A stretch of DNA of 64,000 nt from Bacillus ndiopicus (GCF_000612805.1 NZ_HG964404.1:146991-210990); one strand, 5' to 3'. Positions 6,711 to 15,000 are shown, numbered from the stretch's first letter. Numbers and translations: made by a program. Notes: a model not told the origin generated them from the sequence alone.

Positions 6711-8399
6711 ATGAATAAATTAATTTTTAAAAGTTTGTATATCATTGATAGACAAAAGAAACTTTCTTATTATACAACTTTTCATAGTAGAATTAATGTT
6801 ATTACTAGCTCTGAAGTTAGTTTAGGAAAATCCACTATATTAAAATCTCTTTATTATACATTAGGAGCAGAGTTACAATTTGGAGAATTACCAATCAAAA
6901 ATTTAATCACCATAGTAACCTTCACCTATATGAAAAATGATTATTTAATTGTACGTAATGGTAGCTATTTTTTATTTAATCATAAAGAAAAAAATACATT
7001 ATATACATCAAACTCAGAATTCAAAGAAGCCATGATATCTTTGTTAGGTTATGAAATTACAATTGAAAAAAATGAAAAAATTTATACAGCACCACCTGTT
7101 TTCTATTTTATTCCTTATTACATAGATCAAATCAACGGTTGGACTGTTAATCCGCAATCATTTTTAAATTTAGGTCAATTCACAAAAGTAGAAAGAGATG
7201 ATATGATATATTATCATTTGGGTATTTATGGGGAAAATTACAGTTCTTTATTATCCGAAAAAAATGAGTTAGAATACAATATTAAAAATGATTCTAATAA
7301 TATGGAAAAGAATAAAGAATTATCGAATTTATTACAAGAAGAAATGGATAACTTAGTAGAAATAAGTGATACTGATTCTTTGTTTTTCCGAAAAATAAAA
7401 ACCGAATATGAAAATGAAGGCAATATTATTAATAAAATTAAAATGGAAATTTTGATTTTATTAAATGAAAGAGCCACTACAAGAAGAACAATTGATAATT
7501 TACAAAAAGTAATAAAGAGCAAAAACAAAGAAAAAAATATTCTTAAAGAAAACTCTATACAATGTCCTCATTGTAATGAAATTTTCTCTCCTACAGATAA
7601 GGAAATTTTCGATGCAAATATCATAATTGTAGATGTTGATTCAGAAATTGCAGACTTAAATAAAATAATCTTAACTTTAAATAATAAGATTGAAGCAAAA
7701 GAACAGATTTTAAAGAAACATATTGATAAAATTAAACATCTAGAACAATTAAAATCTAAGCAACAAGTTAGTTTTGAATCTATGGCAAAGTCCAAAGGAA
7801 TTGCTGAAACAAGGCATTCTTTATTAAATAAAATATTAAAATATGAGAATGACATTTTAGTAAACAATGTAACTTTAAAATCAGTAAAGAAAAAAATCAA
7901 AGAAATTAATAAACAAAAAGAAGGTGCTGATAACTTATATACCACTTACTACAAAAAATATTTATCTTCTTTTTTACTTTACAACGAACCTATGATGCAA
8001 TATGAAAAAATACTTCCCAAAGAGACTTTTTCTAGTACGGGAGCAGTTCAAGTTCTATTAAATCTTATTCGTTTTTATGCAACAATTGAATTAATAAACC
8101 ACTTTAAATTTTCTCCACTGCTACCAATTGTTATTGATTCACCAAAGTCTGGAGAGCAGAGTTTTTCAAACAATCAGCTTATTATAGAAAATTTAACATC
8201 CCATTTCAATGTCTCAAATCAAAGAATTATAGCTACAATTGATTTCAAAAAAAGTGAGGATACAAAAAATATTAAGATAATAGAACTAACTAATGAACCT
8301 AAACAATTATTAAGTAAGGAATCTTTTATAGTAAATCAGAAAGAAATTAATCGACTAATACAAATTTTTGATAAAAGTTTAAATGATAGTGCTAATTAA
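6711..8399 (+). CDS. Rad50/SMC-like ATPase with central zinc hook, Lamassu LmuB-like
   Basis: 562 residues. An N-terminal P-loop (SEVSLGKST, residues 34-42; the usual first Gly is Ser) and a C-terminal STGAVQ signature (~441) plus LPIVIDSPKSGE Walker B (~471-482) flank a long coiled coil. Exactly midway lies CPHC (285-288), the CxxC of a Rad50-type zinc hook. Such ATPases sense DNA ends or foreign DNA and switch on the partner effector. The gene is translated from AAGGAG placed immediately after the nuclease stop, so the two are co-expressed. Composition is unusually AT-rich, compatible with recent acquisition. Confidence 0.8.
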   Translation: MNKLIFKSLYIIDRQKKLSYYTTFHSRINVITSSEVSLGKSTILKSLYYTLGAELQFGELPIKNLITIVTFTYMKNDYLIVRNGSYFLFNHKEKNTLYTSNSEFKEAMISLLGYEITIEKNEKIYTAPPVFYFIPYYIDQINGWTVNPQSFLNLGQFTKVERDDMIYYHLGIYGENYSSLLSEKNELEYNIKNDSNNMEKNKELSNLLQEEMDNLVEISDTDSLFFRKIKTEYENEGNIINKIKMEILILLNERATTRRTIDNLQKVIKSKNKEKNILKENSIQCPHCNEIFSPTDKEIFDANIIIVDVDSEIADLNKIILTLNNKIEAKEQILKKHIDKIKHLEQLKSKQQVSFESMAKSKGIAETRHSLLNKILKYENDILVNNVTLKSVKKKIKEINKQKEGADNLYTTYYKKYLSSFLLYNEPMMQYEKILPKETFSSTGAVQVLLNLIRFYATIELINHFKFSPLLPIVIDSPKSGEQSFSNNQLIIENLTSHFNVSNQRIIATIDFKKSEDTKNIKIIELTNEPKQLLSKESFIVNQKEINRLIQIFDKSLNDSAN

Positions 8400-8409
8400 A
8401 TACATTCAT

Positions 8410-8435
8410 GCCCTTCCAAATGGGAGGGCTTTATT
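8410..8435 (+). terminator. Terminator after the nuclease/ATPase operon
   Basis: GCCCTTCC pairs with GGGAGGGC around AAAT, followed by TTTATT. A second hairpin (8442-8466, AAAAAGG...CCTTTTT with an inner AAC/GTT) follows directly, just before the ribosome binding site of the next gene. Confidence 0.75.
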
Positions 8436-8483
8436 ATAAACAAAAAGGGAACGTAGGTTCCTTTTTGTCAGGAGTTGATAACT

Positions 8484-8981
8484 ATGTACTATTACACATA
8501 TCTCGAAGATTATATAAATCATCTTTACCATAAATTAGGGATTACAACTTCTACCTTACTTGATTTTAATGAGATAGCCAACCGCCTAAAAATTAAAATA
8601 TTCTGTTGGCCAGATGATAGCCAAGCAATATGTTTTGATAGTCAAGCTTATATATTTTTGAAAGAGAATCAATCACTTGAAAAAGCATGGCAAGATTTTG
8701 CACATGAGCTTTGTCATATATTGCTGAACACAGGAGATCAGTTCAATATGCCTCCCCTATTCCAGAAATATCAAGAGTTTAAAGCAAATAACTTTATGTA
8801 TCACGCCTGTGTGACCACATTTTTACTTGAACAAATGCAAGTGTATGATTACACCCCTAAATCAGTAGTACATGTCCAACATCTTTTTAACGAAGTATAT
8901 GAGCTTGCTGAAAAGCGATTGATTCAATACACCAATAAAAATTTCAATAGTCCATATTGGAATGGTAAGTCCAACCACTAG
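8484..8981 (+). CDS. ImmA/IrrE-family metallopeptidase, 165 aa
   Basis: The ATG at 8484 has AGGAG 9 nt upstream; an in-frame TTG at 8475 abuts that signal. FAHELCHILL contains the zinc HExxH motif and is followed by an acidic QEFKANNF helix with the third ligand region, the ImmA plan. In ICEBs1 and related phages ImmA cleaves the ImmR repressor after DNA damage or quorum sensing and so induces the element. Here it is 3.1 kb from the repressor, with the nuclease/ATPase operon in between, and is followed by the integrase gene. Confidence 0.85.
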   Translation: MYYYTYLEDYINHLYHKLGITTSTLLDFNEIANRLKIKIFCWPDDSQAICFDSQAYIFLKENQSLEKAWQDFAHELCHILLNTGDQFNMPPLFQKYQEFKANNFMYHACVTTFLLEQMQVYDYTPKSVVHVQHLFNEVYELAEKRLIQYTNKNFNSPYWNGKSNH

Positions 8982-9074
8982 TGATTACATTTGAAAGGAG
9001 GGATGCAAGTTCATGTATACGAATATATTCGATCTAGCGCGCCTGCCAGCTCATTAGACGGAGGTATTCGTTAA

Positions 9075-10238
9075 ATGGCCAGAGAAAAATACGAAACAAC
9101 AAAGAAGGATTGTATCTACTACTATTTTAATTCGGATGGTGAAAAGCGCTATGCCTACAGGTATAAATACTATGACAATAGCCATTCGCGACGTGAAAAA
9201 ACAAAGAAAGACTTTTTAACTGAAAAAGAAGCTGAACGTGCTTTGATTGATGTTAAAGCGGATATTTTGGACGAGCGAATCGTATTTGTACAAAACTCCG
9301 AGATGCTTGTAAGTGATTGGATTAAGCTCTATCTGCAAATTCGCCGTAAAAAATGGGAGTCAAGCACATTAAAACATTATACTGAAACGGCTGAAAATCA
9401 TCTTATTCCAAAGCTAGGTCATTACAGACTGCATAAGCTAACGAATTTAATTATCCAGGAAGAGCTTGTCGATCCACTCGTTGAAAAAGGAAATAAAGTA
9501 TCGACGATTGAAAATACTTTACGACCGTTATCCGCAATGCTCAACTATGCTGTTCAACGAGAGGTTTTAAAGAAAAATCCGATTGTAGAACTTGATTACG
9601 AAGATGCGACGCCAAACGGACCTGACCAATACTACTCTGAAGAGGAACTGAATGACTTGCTACGTTGCACACGCTTAGACGGTTCCCCTTCTCGCATTGC
9701 TTTTATTCATACATTAGCATTAACTGGCATGCGTCGTGGTGAAGCGATGGCTTTACGTTGGTCAGACATTGATTTCGTAGCCAAAACAATCTCCATCACA
9801 AAAACAAGGGATAGACATGGCGAGCGTAGTCCTAAATCACGCCGTGGTATACGCAAAGTGCATATGAATAATACTTTAGTGGCTGAGCTGAAATCTTACT
9901 ACGATTGGAGTAAGAAAGCGAAATGGAGTAAAAAGATTGAACCTAAAAGCGATGACTATGTTTTCATTACAGTTAAGGGGCTAAGACCTGTCAAAGATTC
10001 ATACACACGCGATGCGATGGTTTATATTTGTAAAAAGCACAATCTGCGCTTCATCAAAACACATGGTTTGCGACATACTTTTGCGTCTATCTTATTATCG
10101 CGCAATATCCCTCTTATTACCGTAGCGGAAATGCTCGGTGACCATCCAACAACAGTAAATAATGTTTATGCTCATTCCCTTGTAAAGAAAGAAACTGAGG
10201 CGAGCGACCTGCTAGATAAAATCGTAAGCAATCAATAA
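9075..10238 (+). CDS. int: Tyrosine-family site-specific integrase
   Basis: 387 residues. An N-terminal AP2-like arm-binding region rich in Y/K (YYYFNSDGEKRYAYRYK) is followed by a SAM-like core-binding domain (residues 75-160). The catalytic domain shows ALTGMRRGEA (first Arg), HGLRHTFAS (His-x-x-Arg box) and NNVYAHSLVKK (active-site Tyr). GGAGG lies 10 nt upstream of the ATG. It is the last gene of the element and faces the attachment site about 70 bp downstream, the standard arrangement for Tn916/phage-type integrases. All catalytic residues are present. Confidence 0.95.
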   Translation: MAREKYETTKKDCIYYYFNSDGEKRYAYRYKYYDNSHSRREKTKKDFLTEKEAERALIDVKADILDERIVFVQNSEMLVSDWIKLYLQIRRKKWESSTLKHYTETAENHLIPKLGHYRLHKLTNLIIQEELVDPLVEKGNKVSTIENTLRPLSAMLNYAVQREVLKKNPIVELDYEDATPNGPDQYYSEEELNDLLRCTRLDGSPSRIAFIHTLALTGMRRGEAMALRWSDIDFVAKTISITKTRDRHGERSPKSRRGIRKVHMNNTLVAELKSYYDWSKKAKWSKKIEPKSDDYVFITVKGLRPVKDSYTRDAMVYICKKHNLRFIKTHGLRHTFASILLSRNIPLITVAEMLGDHPTTVNNVYAHSLVKKETEASDLLDKIVSNQ

Positions 10239-10276
10239 TCATTTGGGGTACAAATTGGGGTACACGCAATAAAAAG

Positions 10277-10312
10277 AGCTTAGAAACGTTGATATATCAA
10301 TGTTTCTAAGCT
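10277..10312 (-). terminator. 36-nt near-perfect palindrome at the element end
   Basis: AGCTTAGAAAC pairs with GTTTCTAAGCT and the inner TTGATATATCAA is self-complementary; the single mismatch is a G-U in RNA. On the minus strand it is followed by CTCTTTTTATT, so it would terminate transcription running from the truncated thioesterase into the element. It lies at or beside the attachment core. Confidence 0.65.
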
Positions 10313-10407
10313 TCATCTAACCAAATGATGTAATTCGCGTGGTATACAACGCCCATCTGATCCGTTTCTGCGTAGCGGATTTCAATTTGTTTTTCTGATA
10401 TATGCAT
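10306..10407 (-). pseudogene. 5' end of a YbgC/YneP-type acyl-CoA thioesterase gene, truncated by the element
   Basis: From an ATG at 10407 (GAGGTGACGAAA upstream) the frame gives 33 residues: IEIRYAETDQMGVVYHANY, then IIWLDEA and a stop. This is the start of 4-hydroxybenzoyl-CoA-thioesterase-like proteins with the catalytic Asp and the YHANY motif; the family is normally ~140 residues. The homology stops at the element boundary, so integration split the gene; its 3' part should be at the other end of the element, outside the window. The attachment core is within about 10300-10325. Confidence 0.8.
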
Positions 10408-10758
10408 TTTCGTCACCTCGGGTTCTATCATACCGTGAGTGGTGGGGGTTTGTCAGTTGGGAGGTGTTATTTTGGGATGATTGTTTTTGGGGGGATTTTG
10501 GTGGGGGGTGAGTGGGGCATGTTTGGTGGTTTTTTCCTTTCTATGTATAAGAATGTATAGAAATGTTTTGATTTGGGGTACAAGTGGGGTACAAGTGGGG
10601 TACAGATTTTTAAATTGCGGCAGGCGCTGAGGATAGATATGAGTAGGCATCGCCCCTTGGGTTGTATCTTATTTTTGATGGGATTTGGGGTACAATTCTG
10701 TTTTGTTTCATTAACAAGCCCATGTACTCATAAAAATTTGAATATCATGGGCTTACAT
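10408..10758. other. Gene-free stretch with G-rich strand and GGGGTAC repeats
   Basis: About 10435-10535 the plus strand is strongly G-rich, with runs such as TGGGGGT, TTGGGGGGA and GTGGGGGGTGAG. Four copies of GGGGTAC follow (10575, 10586, 10597, 10687), matching two copies just after the integrase gene (10245, 10257). A hairpin (AAGCCCATG/CATGGGCTT, 10716-10754) lies just past the endolysin-tail relic. No coding sequence was recognised. Confidence 0.5.
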
Positions 10759-10931
10759 TTATTTAGTGGTGCTACGTCGCTGGTCAATGGTTACATACAG
10801 ACCTAATAGTCGATCAGTTGTCATTTGCTTATTTTGCAAGTCCTTTAAGTGAGAGTCTTGAATGATACCCTCTTTCACTGCCTGCGCTAAAAAGCCTCTG
10901 CTGCTATACGTGCCACTACTTGATTTACCAT
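10759..10931 (-). pseudogene. Frameshifted endolysin-tail gene, copy 1
   Basis: The C-terminal part (LAQAVKEGIIQDSHLKDL, then NKQMTTDRLLGLYVTID) is almost identical to the C-terminus of the endolysin at 21994-22662. Upstream, an ATG at 10931 with GGAAGG begins MVNQVVARIAAEAF in another frame; comparison with the endolysin (AAEAFIAQAVKDG) shows one base missing after GCTTTT. Restoring it gives a ~57-residue protein. So this is either a decayed stand-alone copy or the tail of a deleted endolysin gene. Confidence 0.65.
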
Positions 10932-11134
10932 AATAAAAGCCTTCCAATTAAACTGTGTAAGGCTGATAAATATTTGATATTAAATTGTTGTTGATTTACT
11001 ACGTATACGGGGACTATTGTTTTATTTATATAAATCCAAATTATTTACCCAAATATAGTTTTCATAAATGCATTAAAAGTTTCAGTATGATTTGATATTC
11101 GATTTTCAAATTGACACTTAAGGAGGTTTCAACT

Positions 11135-11218
11135 ATGAATAAAAAAGATTGGTTACATTCATTAAAATTTATGATTGTAACCATGCGAGCTGTTTGTATA
11201 AAAATTTCATCTACTTGA
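11135..11218 (+). CDS. Possible 27-aa peptide or gene remnant
   Basis: ATG preceded by AAGGAGG at 7-8 nt, encoding MNKKDWLHSLKFMIV and a few more residues. The strong ribosome binding site suggests a real or formerly real gene; the peptide is not recognised. The rest of 10932-11257 has no other feature. Confidence 0.25.
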   Translation: MNKKDWLHSLKFMIVTMRAVCIKISST

Positions 11219-11257
11219 TTCATTCGTTCTTTAATTTTTCTCTAATCATAAATTCTT

Positions 11258-11491
11258 CTATATTTTTAGCAATAGGAATGCGTCCCTAAATACGCCCATT
11301 TTCATTATCAACACATCATTAAAGTCAATATTAATGTTTCCCCATGCGTCATTAAAATCGCTCCATGTCTTGAATCTGATATTGGAGTTATAATTGCTTT
11401 TGCCTGTTAAGTAGTCCCATCCAGGACCCCAGCCGATATATCCTCTGCTCCCATTTTCATAACTTGGTAAGACCTTTAAGTCTATAGGCAT
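11258..11491 (-). CDS. Hypothetical protein, 77 aa
   Basis: GGGGGAG lies 8 nt before the ATG. The sequence is rich in G, Y, W and N (GYIGWGPGWDYLTGKSN) and turns hydrophobic/basic at the end (IMKMGVFRDAFLLLKI). I do not recognise it. The abrupt change at the C-terminus may reflect truncation or a frameshift. Confidence 0.4.
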   Translation of the reverse strand: MPIDLKVLPSYENGSRGYIGWGPGWDYLTGKSNYNSNIRFKTWSDFNDAWGNINIDFNDVLIMKMGVFRDAFLLLKI

Positions 11492-11555
11492 TTCGTTAGC
11501 TCCCCCTTTATTCTGTAAAATTGAGATATTATTTAGTTACTATATAGCTCTCACA

Positions 11556-11670
11556 ATATTAGGTGTTACTACTAGGGTACTATGTCTTGGTATATGGATT
11601 CGCCCTTGTTTACAGATTCACTATTAGGACATTTTCTACTAAATAATTCATACTTTGCTTTTATTTTTTA
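11556..11670. repeat. Diverged dispersed repeat, copy 1
   Basis: Aligns with 17101-17216 over its full length (shared blocks ATATTAGGTGTT, CTACTA, TTTACAGATT, TTTCTACTAA, CTTTTATTT) at roughly 70-75 % by eye. Copy 1 lies upstream of the gene at 11772 and copy 2 beyond the second YjcZ-like gene. Confidence 0.55.
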
Positions 11671-11771
11671 AGAAACTTGATTAAAAAGACTAGAGAACAT
11701 ATCGGCTACTACATACTATGAAAATGTAATCTGCAGATTATAAATTATTATTTTTAGGAGGTGAATATTGC

Positions 11772-12113
11772 ATGCCTTTAACAACTGGTCCAATCGAAAA
11801 TATGGGAAATCTACCAGCTAATGCTTCTAGCGTTCGTGTAAAAGTTCTTAATCTGACTGGAGGTCTATTAACAGGCGTAGTAAGGGTTTTCAGACTCAAC
11901 GGCACTAGACAATTATTATCAACAACTCCTTTTGCGGCTAACGCCAACGCTTCTACTTTTGTAACTCCAAGTGTAGCTGGATCGTTTCAATATGAAGTTG
12001 AAATTGTTCCTAATCAAACAGGCGGGTTATATAGCGTTTACGGGCGAACAGCTTCAGGTGTAATCATCGATGCCCAACGATTTGTGAACTCAGAATTAAC
12101 ACCGATTCTTTAA
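11772..12113 (+). CDS. Small beta-rich conserved protein of unknown function, 113 aa
   Basis: Starts at ATG after AGGAGGTGA. There is no signal peptide. The sequence is an alternating hydrophobic/polar beta pattern (SVRVKVLNLTG, then VVRVFRLNGT, then FQYEVEIVPNQTGG, then SVYGRTASG), like a single beta-sandwich domain. It resembles a family of short hypothetical proteins in Bacillus and relatives that I cannot tie to a function. A strong terminator follows, so it is monocistronic. Confidence 0.65.
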   Translation: MPLTTGPIENMGNLPANASSVRVKVLNLTGGLLTGVVRVFRLNGTRQLLSTTPFAANANASTFVTPSVAGSFQYEVEIVPNQTGGLYSVYGRTASGVIIDAQRFVNSELTPIL

Positions 12114-12144
12114 TTTTATAAACAGATTTTATTTGTTAGTTACG

Positions 12145-12172
12145 GAAGCCTTATACTCGTTTATAAGGCTTC
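12145..12172 (+). terminator. Terminator of the 11772 gene
   Basis: GAAGCCTTATA pairs perfectly with TATAAGGCTTC around a 6-nt loop, then TCGTATTTTT. Confidence 0.8.
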
Positions 12173-12194
12173 TCGTATTTTTCCGATTCCCTTC

Positions 12195-12458
12195 CTACAT
12201 ATTTTGGTTCTTGTGTGGAGTAGCCTGGTAAACAGCTACCCACTCACCTTCTTTTTTCTGAATCAGCACACCATCTTTATCCTTGTCATTAGAATACATC
12301 TGTTGCAAACGCTCTACTTGCTCGTCCGTTAAATCACGGCCTAATATATATGTGTAAGTTTTTCCATCTTCCCCTTGACCATCTATTAGTAAGAATGATT
12401 CTTCAATAATTTTCATTTTCAAATTTTCGATATTGACCAGTGGTTTTATTACAGTCAA
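12195..12458 (-). CDS. Hypothetical protein, up to 87 aa
   Basis: A TTG at 12458 follows AAAGGAG closely (3 nt); an internal ATG at 12416 is an alternative start. The product is acidic with no membrane segment: SFLLIDGQGEDGKTYTYIL, then DLTDEQVERLQQMYSND, ending with a basic tail. Not recognised. It follows the fragment at 12477-12692 by 18 bp. Confidence 0.45.
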   Translation of the reverse strand: MTVIKPLVNIENLKMKIIEESFLLIDGQGEDGKTYTYILGRDLTDEQVERLQQMYSNDKDKDGVLIQKKEGEWVAVYQATPHKNQNM

Positions 12459-12476
12459 GTACTCCTTTGGAATATG

Positions 12477-12692
12477 TCAAGCCCCTGCTGGATCGTATTC
12501 TTCCGCATCCCAATCTTTTAAAAATTCCTCACGTTGGTTTACGTACAAGCCGAAAAGCTTATCTTGTTCGATTTGATAGACAAAATCACAAATTTTTTCA
12601 TCATCTTGTTTTATAAAGAAGAATTGGTGAATAGATTGATTGCAGTTGAACAATATGTTGCAGAAAATCAGAAGCGATAGGTTGCTAATCAT
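12477..12692 (-). pseudogene. Probable gene fragment joined to unrelated sequence
   Basis: The C-terminal ~45 residues (DDEKICDFVYQIEQDKLFG, then YVNQREEFLKDWDAEEY) look like genuine protein. The first 25 residues look like antisense of a plus-strand fragment: plus frame 12605-12680 reads KEELVNRLIAVEQYVAENQ and stops. This suggests a rearrangement joint near 12600. Function unknown. Confidence 0.35.
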
Positions 12693-13101
12693 TTTGAGCA
12701 GTTTAAATAGAGAGTTTATGAGATGCCCTGATAGCCCTGTTAGATTGTTTTTAACAAGGTTACCTTAACTATTTTTAACGTTAAGAAATATGCATGGTAT
12801 TATTCATTAAAGTCAATCATGCATCCATGCTCGAAAGACCACTTAAACATTGCTATGACTGACTTTTGAAGAGAGTGTATAAAATTATTTATAAACAAAG
12901 TCATACAGAAAAGCTACGAAACGTTGTTTTGACAACATTCGTAGCTTAATGGTGTATCTCCAACTTGCGTTTGGGAACGTTATTTACGTTTGTTTTGTAT
13001 ACGCTATAAATCCTTATTGCACTAAAGCACACCGTTAGTGAAACAAGAGCGCTTATGTAATAATCGTGCCCGTTTATGGAAACAGGCTCCATTTTATATA
13101 C
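12693..13101. other. Gene-free stretch with one hairpin
   Basis: The only clear structure is the inverted repeat AAGCTACGAA...TTCGTAGCTT with inner GTTGT/ACAAC (12911-12947), a likely terminator for leftward transcripts. No credible coding sequence was found. Confidence 0.5.
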
Positions 13102-13548
13102 TCAGACATATTTTTCTGGTATGTACAACCGCATATAAAAATAACCATCCTCCATATCGTCTGTTATTTCAAAGCCTATGTTGCTCCAAAATTTTTGTGC
13201 GGTTATATTTTCTAGATTAACTGGTAAGGAAATCCTAGTTGCATTGTATTCTTTCCACAAATATTCAACACAAAGCCTAGCCGCTGCTGATCCATAGCCT
13301 CTTTTTTGAAAACGGCTATCTATCATAAAATTTATGATTTGGGGGTTATTTTCGCCAATATACATTAAAACATAGCCCACCATCACATTATCGGCATAAA
13401 TTGCAAAGGGGCGTGAGTCATCATAAAACACCCACGCTTCAGCTAAAGACCACGCTACAGAGTCTACAAAGTCCGCATTGGTATCAGCTGTATGCAAGTT
13501 TAAACATTCTTTATAATTGTCCTGATTAATTGTTCTTAACTCCACCAA
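13102..13548 (-). CDS. GNAT acetyltransferase, spermine/diamine-type
   Basis: 148 residues, TTG start with AAGGTGA upstream. The GNAT fold is visible: an N-terminal helix, AIYADNVMVGYVLMYIG strand pair, then the acetyl-CoA loop RFQKRGYGSAAARL (Q/R-x-x-G-x-G/A pattern), ending with NITAQKFWSNIGFEI. The layout matches BltD/PaiA-like polyamine acetyltransferases that use acetyl-CoA; the substrate is inferred. No operon partner. Confidence 0.8.
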   Translation of the reverse strand: MVELRTINQDNYKECLNLHTADTNADFVDSVAWSLAEAWVFYDDSRPFAIYADNVMVGYVLMYIGENNPQIINFMIDSRFQKRGYGSAAARLCVEYLWKEYNATRISLPVNLENITAQKFWSNIGFEITDDMEDGYFYMRLYIPEKYV

Positions 13549-14397
13549 AAAATATCACCTTCCAAACATAGTTAGGGATGTTTAATGTAAATAATTCAAC
13601 TTTTGAAAAGTGGAATTAGCAAATAAATCTTAATACAATCTGGAAATCCTAGAACCTAATGCTCCAATTGATTTTGAATCAGTTCTTTTTGATAATAGTC
13701 ATTCATATAGCCGCATTGCACCACTTTATTATTATAGCTCTATGCGATTTTTCGCAAAAGATAAGAAAGAAACTTCATAGATAAATTACTCAACTAACTG
13801 TTGCTTATTCGCAAAAATACGCTCATATTCTGAGCGTATTTACTTGTTTTAAATATCTTTTTCATTATTGAAATTTATGCTGATTAACCTGTTAATTGCA
13901 CTTTTCTCCCCATCAACCAAACCCGTTCCCCATAAGAGCGAGATTCCTTATGTACCCAAACTTTCATTTCGGTTCAAACATTAATACAACAAAATGAACC
14001 GATTGTGGAATAACGAAAATGCACCCAAAGCGTCGATTGCTAACTATCCTTTTCTTAGCGTTGTAAACAGCTTAAATCTGACGTGATGAATCAACAAAGT
14101 AATTGCTACTGCTTCATAAATCATTTGTAATTATATTAACATATTTCTCAATTATTGGGGAGAACTCTTTTTAAATTATTTAGTTTAACAAAAAACTTGA
14201 CCCACAGCTAATCGATCGAGTTTTTAGTTCCCAACTTTTTTGTCTTTAAACATCACTCTGAAAAGGATAGATGCAAGCAGGTAATCCCCTTGTTCATCTA
14301 TCCTTTCCTTTTACCCCTATATAATGTGTGACATTGTATTGAATTATTTAGTTATAGAGCTTTATAAACATTTACTTGACTTTTAATAAAATTATTA
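13549..14397. other. Gene-free region of ~850 bp with possible remnants and two hairpins
   Basis: A plus-strand remnant at 13640-13780 reads PNAPIDFESVLFDNSHSYSR and on for 46 codons without a start. Hairpins: AAATACGCTCA/TGAGCGTATTT at 13815-13841, a good terminator for that remnant, and AAGGATAGATG/CATCTATCCTT at 14263-14306 followed by TCCTTTT. Nothing else was recognised; it looks like decayed sequence. Confidence 0.4.
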
Positions 14398-14610
14398 TCA
14401 TCTTTTTTTCTTTGAAGAAGTATTGCTAAATTCTCCTGCTTTCTTCCACAATAATATCCCTGAATACCCCAATAGACCAACGATAAATCCAAAGAATGGT
14501 ATACCAGTAATATTAAATTTATTACTAACGACAACTGCAACTCCTGCGATTATAAAAATAAATGACCAATACCATAGAACCAATGATATAAAACGTAATA
14601 AATACTTCAT
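14398..14610 (-). CDS. Small membrane protein, 70 aa
   Basis: The ATG at 14610 follows AGGAGGG; longer frames lack this signal. Two hydrophobic helices (LLRFISLVLWYWSFIFII and FGFIVGLLGYSGILLW) and a Lys-rich C-terminus facing the cytoplasm. No family recognised. Confidence 0.6.
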   Translation of the reverse strand: MKYLLRFISLVLWYWSFIFIIAGVAVVVSNKFNITGIPFFGFIVGLLGYSGILLWKKAGEFSNTSSKKKR

Positions 14611-14726
14611 AAAAGCCCTCCTATTTATACCACTAATATACATGGATAAATAGGTTATTTCTATTACTGCTTTCATAATTCTACATATTTCTTTTAATTT
14701 TATTAGATTACATTTTCCTTTTATGC

Positions 14727-14732
14727 TATAAT
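14727..14732 (+). promoter_or_regulatory. Extended -10 of the 14764 gene
   Basis: TATGCTATAAT (14722-14732): TG extension plus consensus -10, start point near 14739, leaving a ~25-nt leader with GGAG before the ATG. Confidence 0.5.
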
Positions 14733-14763
14733 TTCCATAAAAAGTAGAATGGAGTAATGTTAT

Positions 14764-15000
14764 ATGGACTTATGGTCAAGCTTCTCGATAGGTAGCGGTC
14801 TATGGCATTTCATCCCTCCAATACTCCTATTACCAACTGTAATGTATATTTGTGTGTGGATTTATAAAATACTTTTGGGTAAAATATTGCCAACTAAAAT
14901 ATATAATTTCTTTATTGGTCCAATTGCTTTGTTTGGTTTCTTTATTTGGGCAATCCCAATGAATATCGGATTTTATGAATTTTTTAGAGCAATAATGTAA
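14764..15000 (+). CDS. Small membrane protein, 78 aa
   Basis: GGAG lies 9 nt before the ATG. Two membrane helices (FIPPILLLPTVMYICVWIY and FFIGPIALFGFFIWAIP) separated by a short basic loop. No recognised family; it diverges from the membrane protein gene at 14398-14610. Confidence 0.6.
   Translation: MDLWSSFSIGSGLWHFIPPILLLPTVMYICVWIYKILLGKILPTKIYNFFIGPIALFGFFIWAIPMNIGFYEFFRAIM

Noticed and set aside
10453..10650. Minus-strand ORF rich in Pro, His and Lys
   Set aside because: It is only the complement of the G-rich block; low complexity and no ribosome binding site.
13038..13220. 60-aa plus-strand ORF before and over the GNAT gene
   Set aside because: Overlaps the 3' end of a clear acetyltransferase gene in antisense and has no ribosome binding site.
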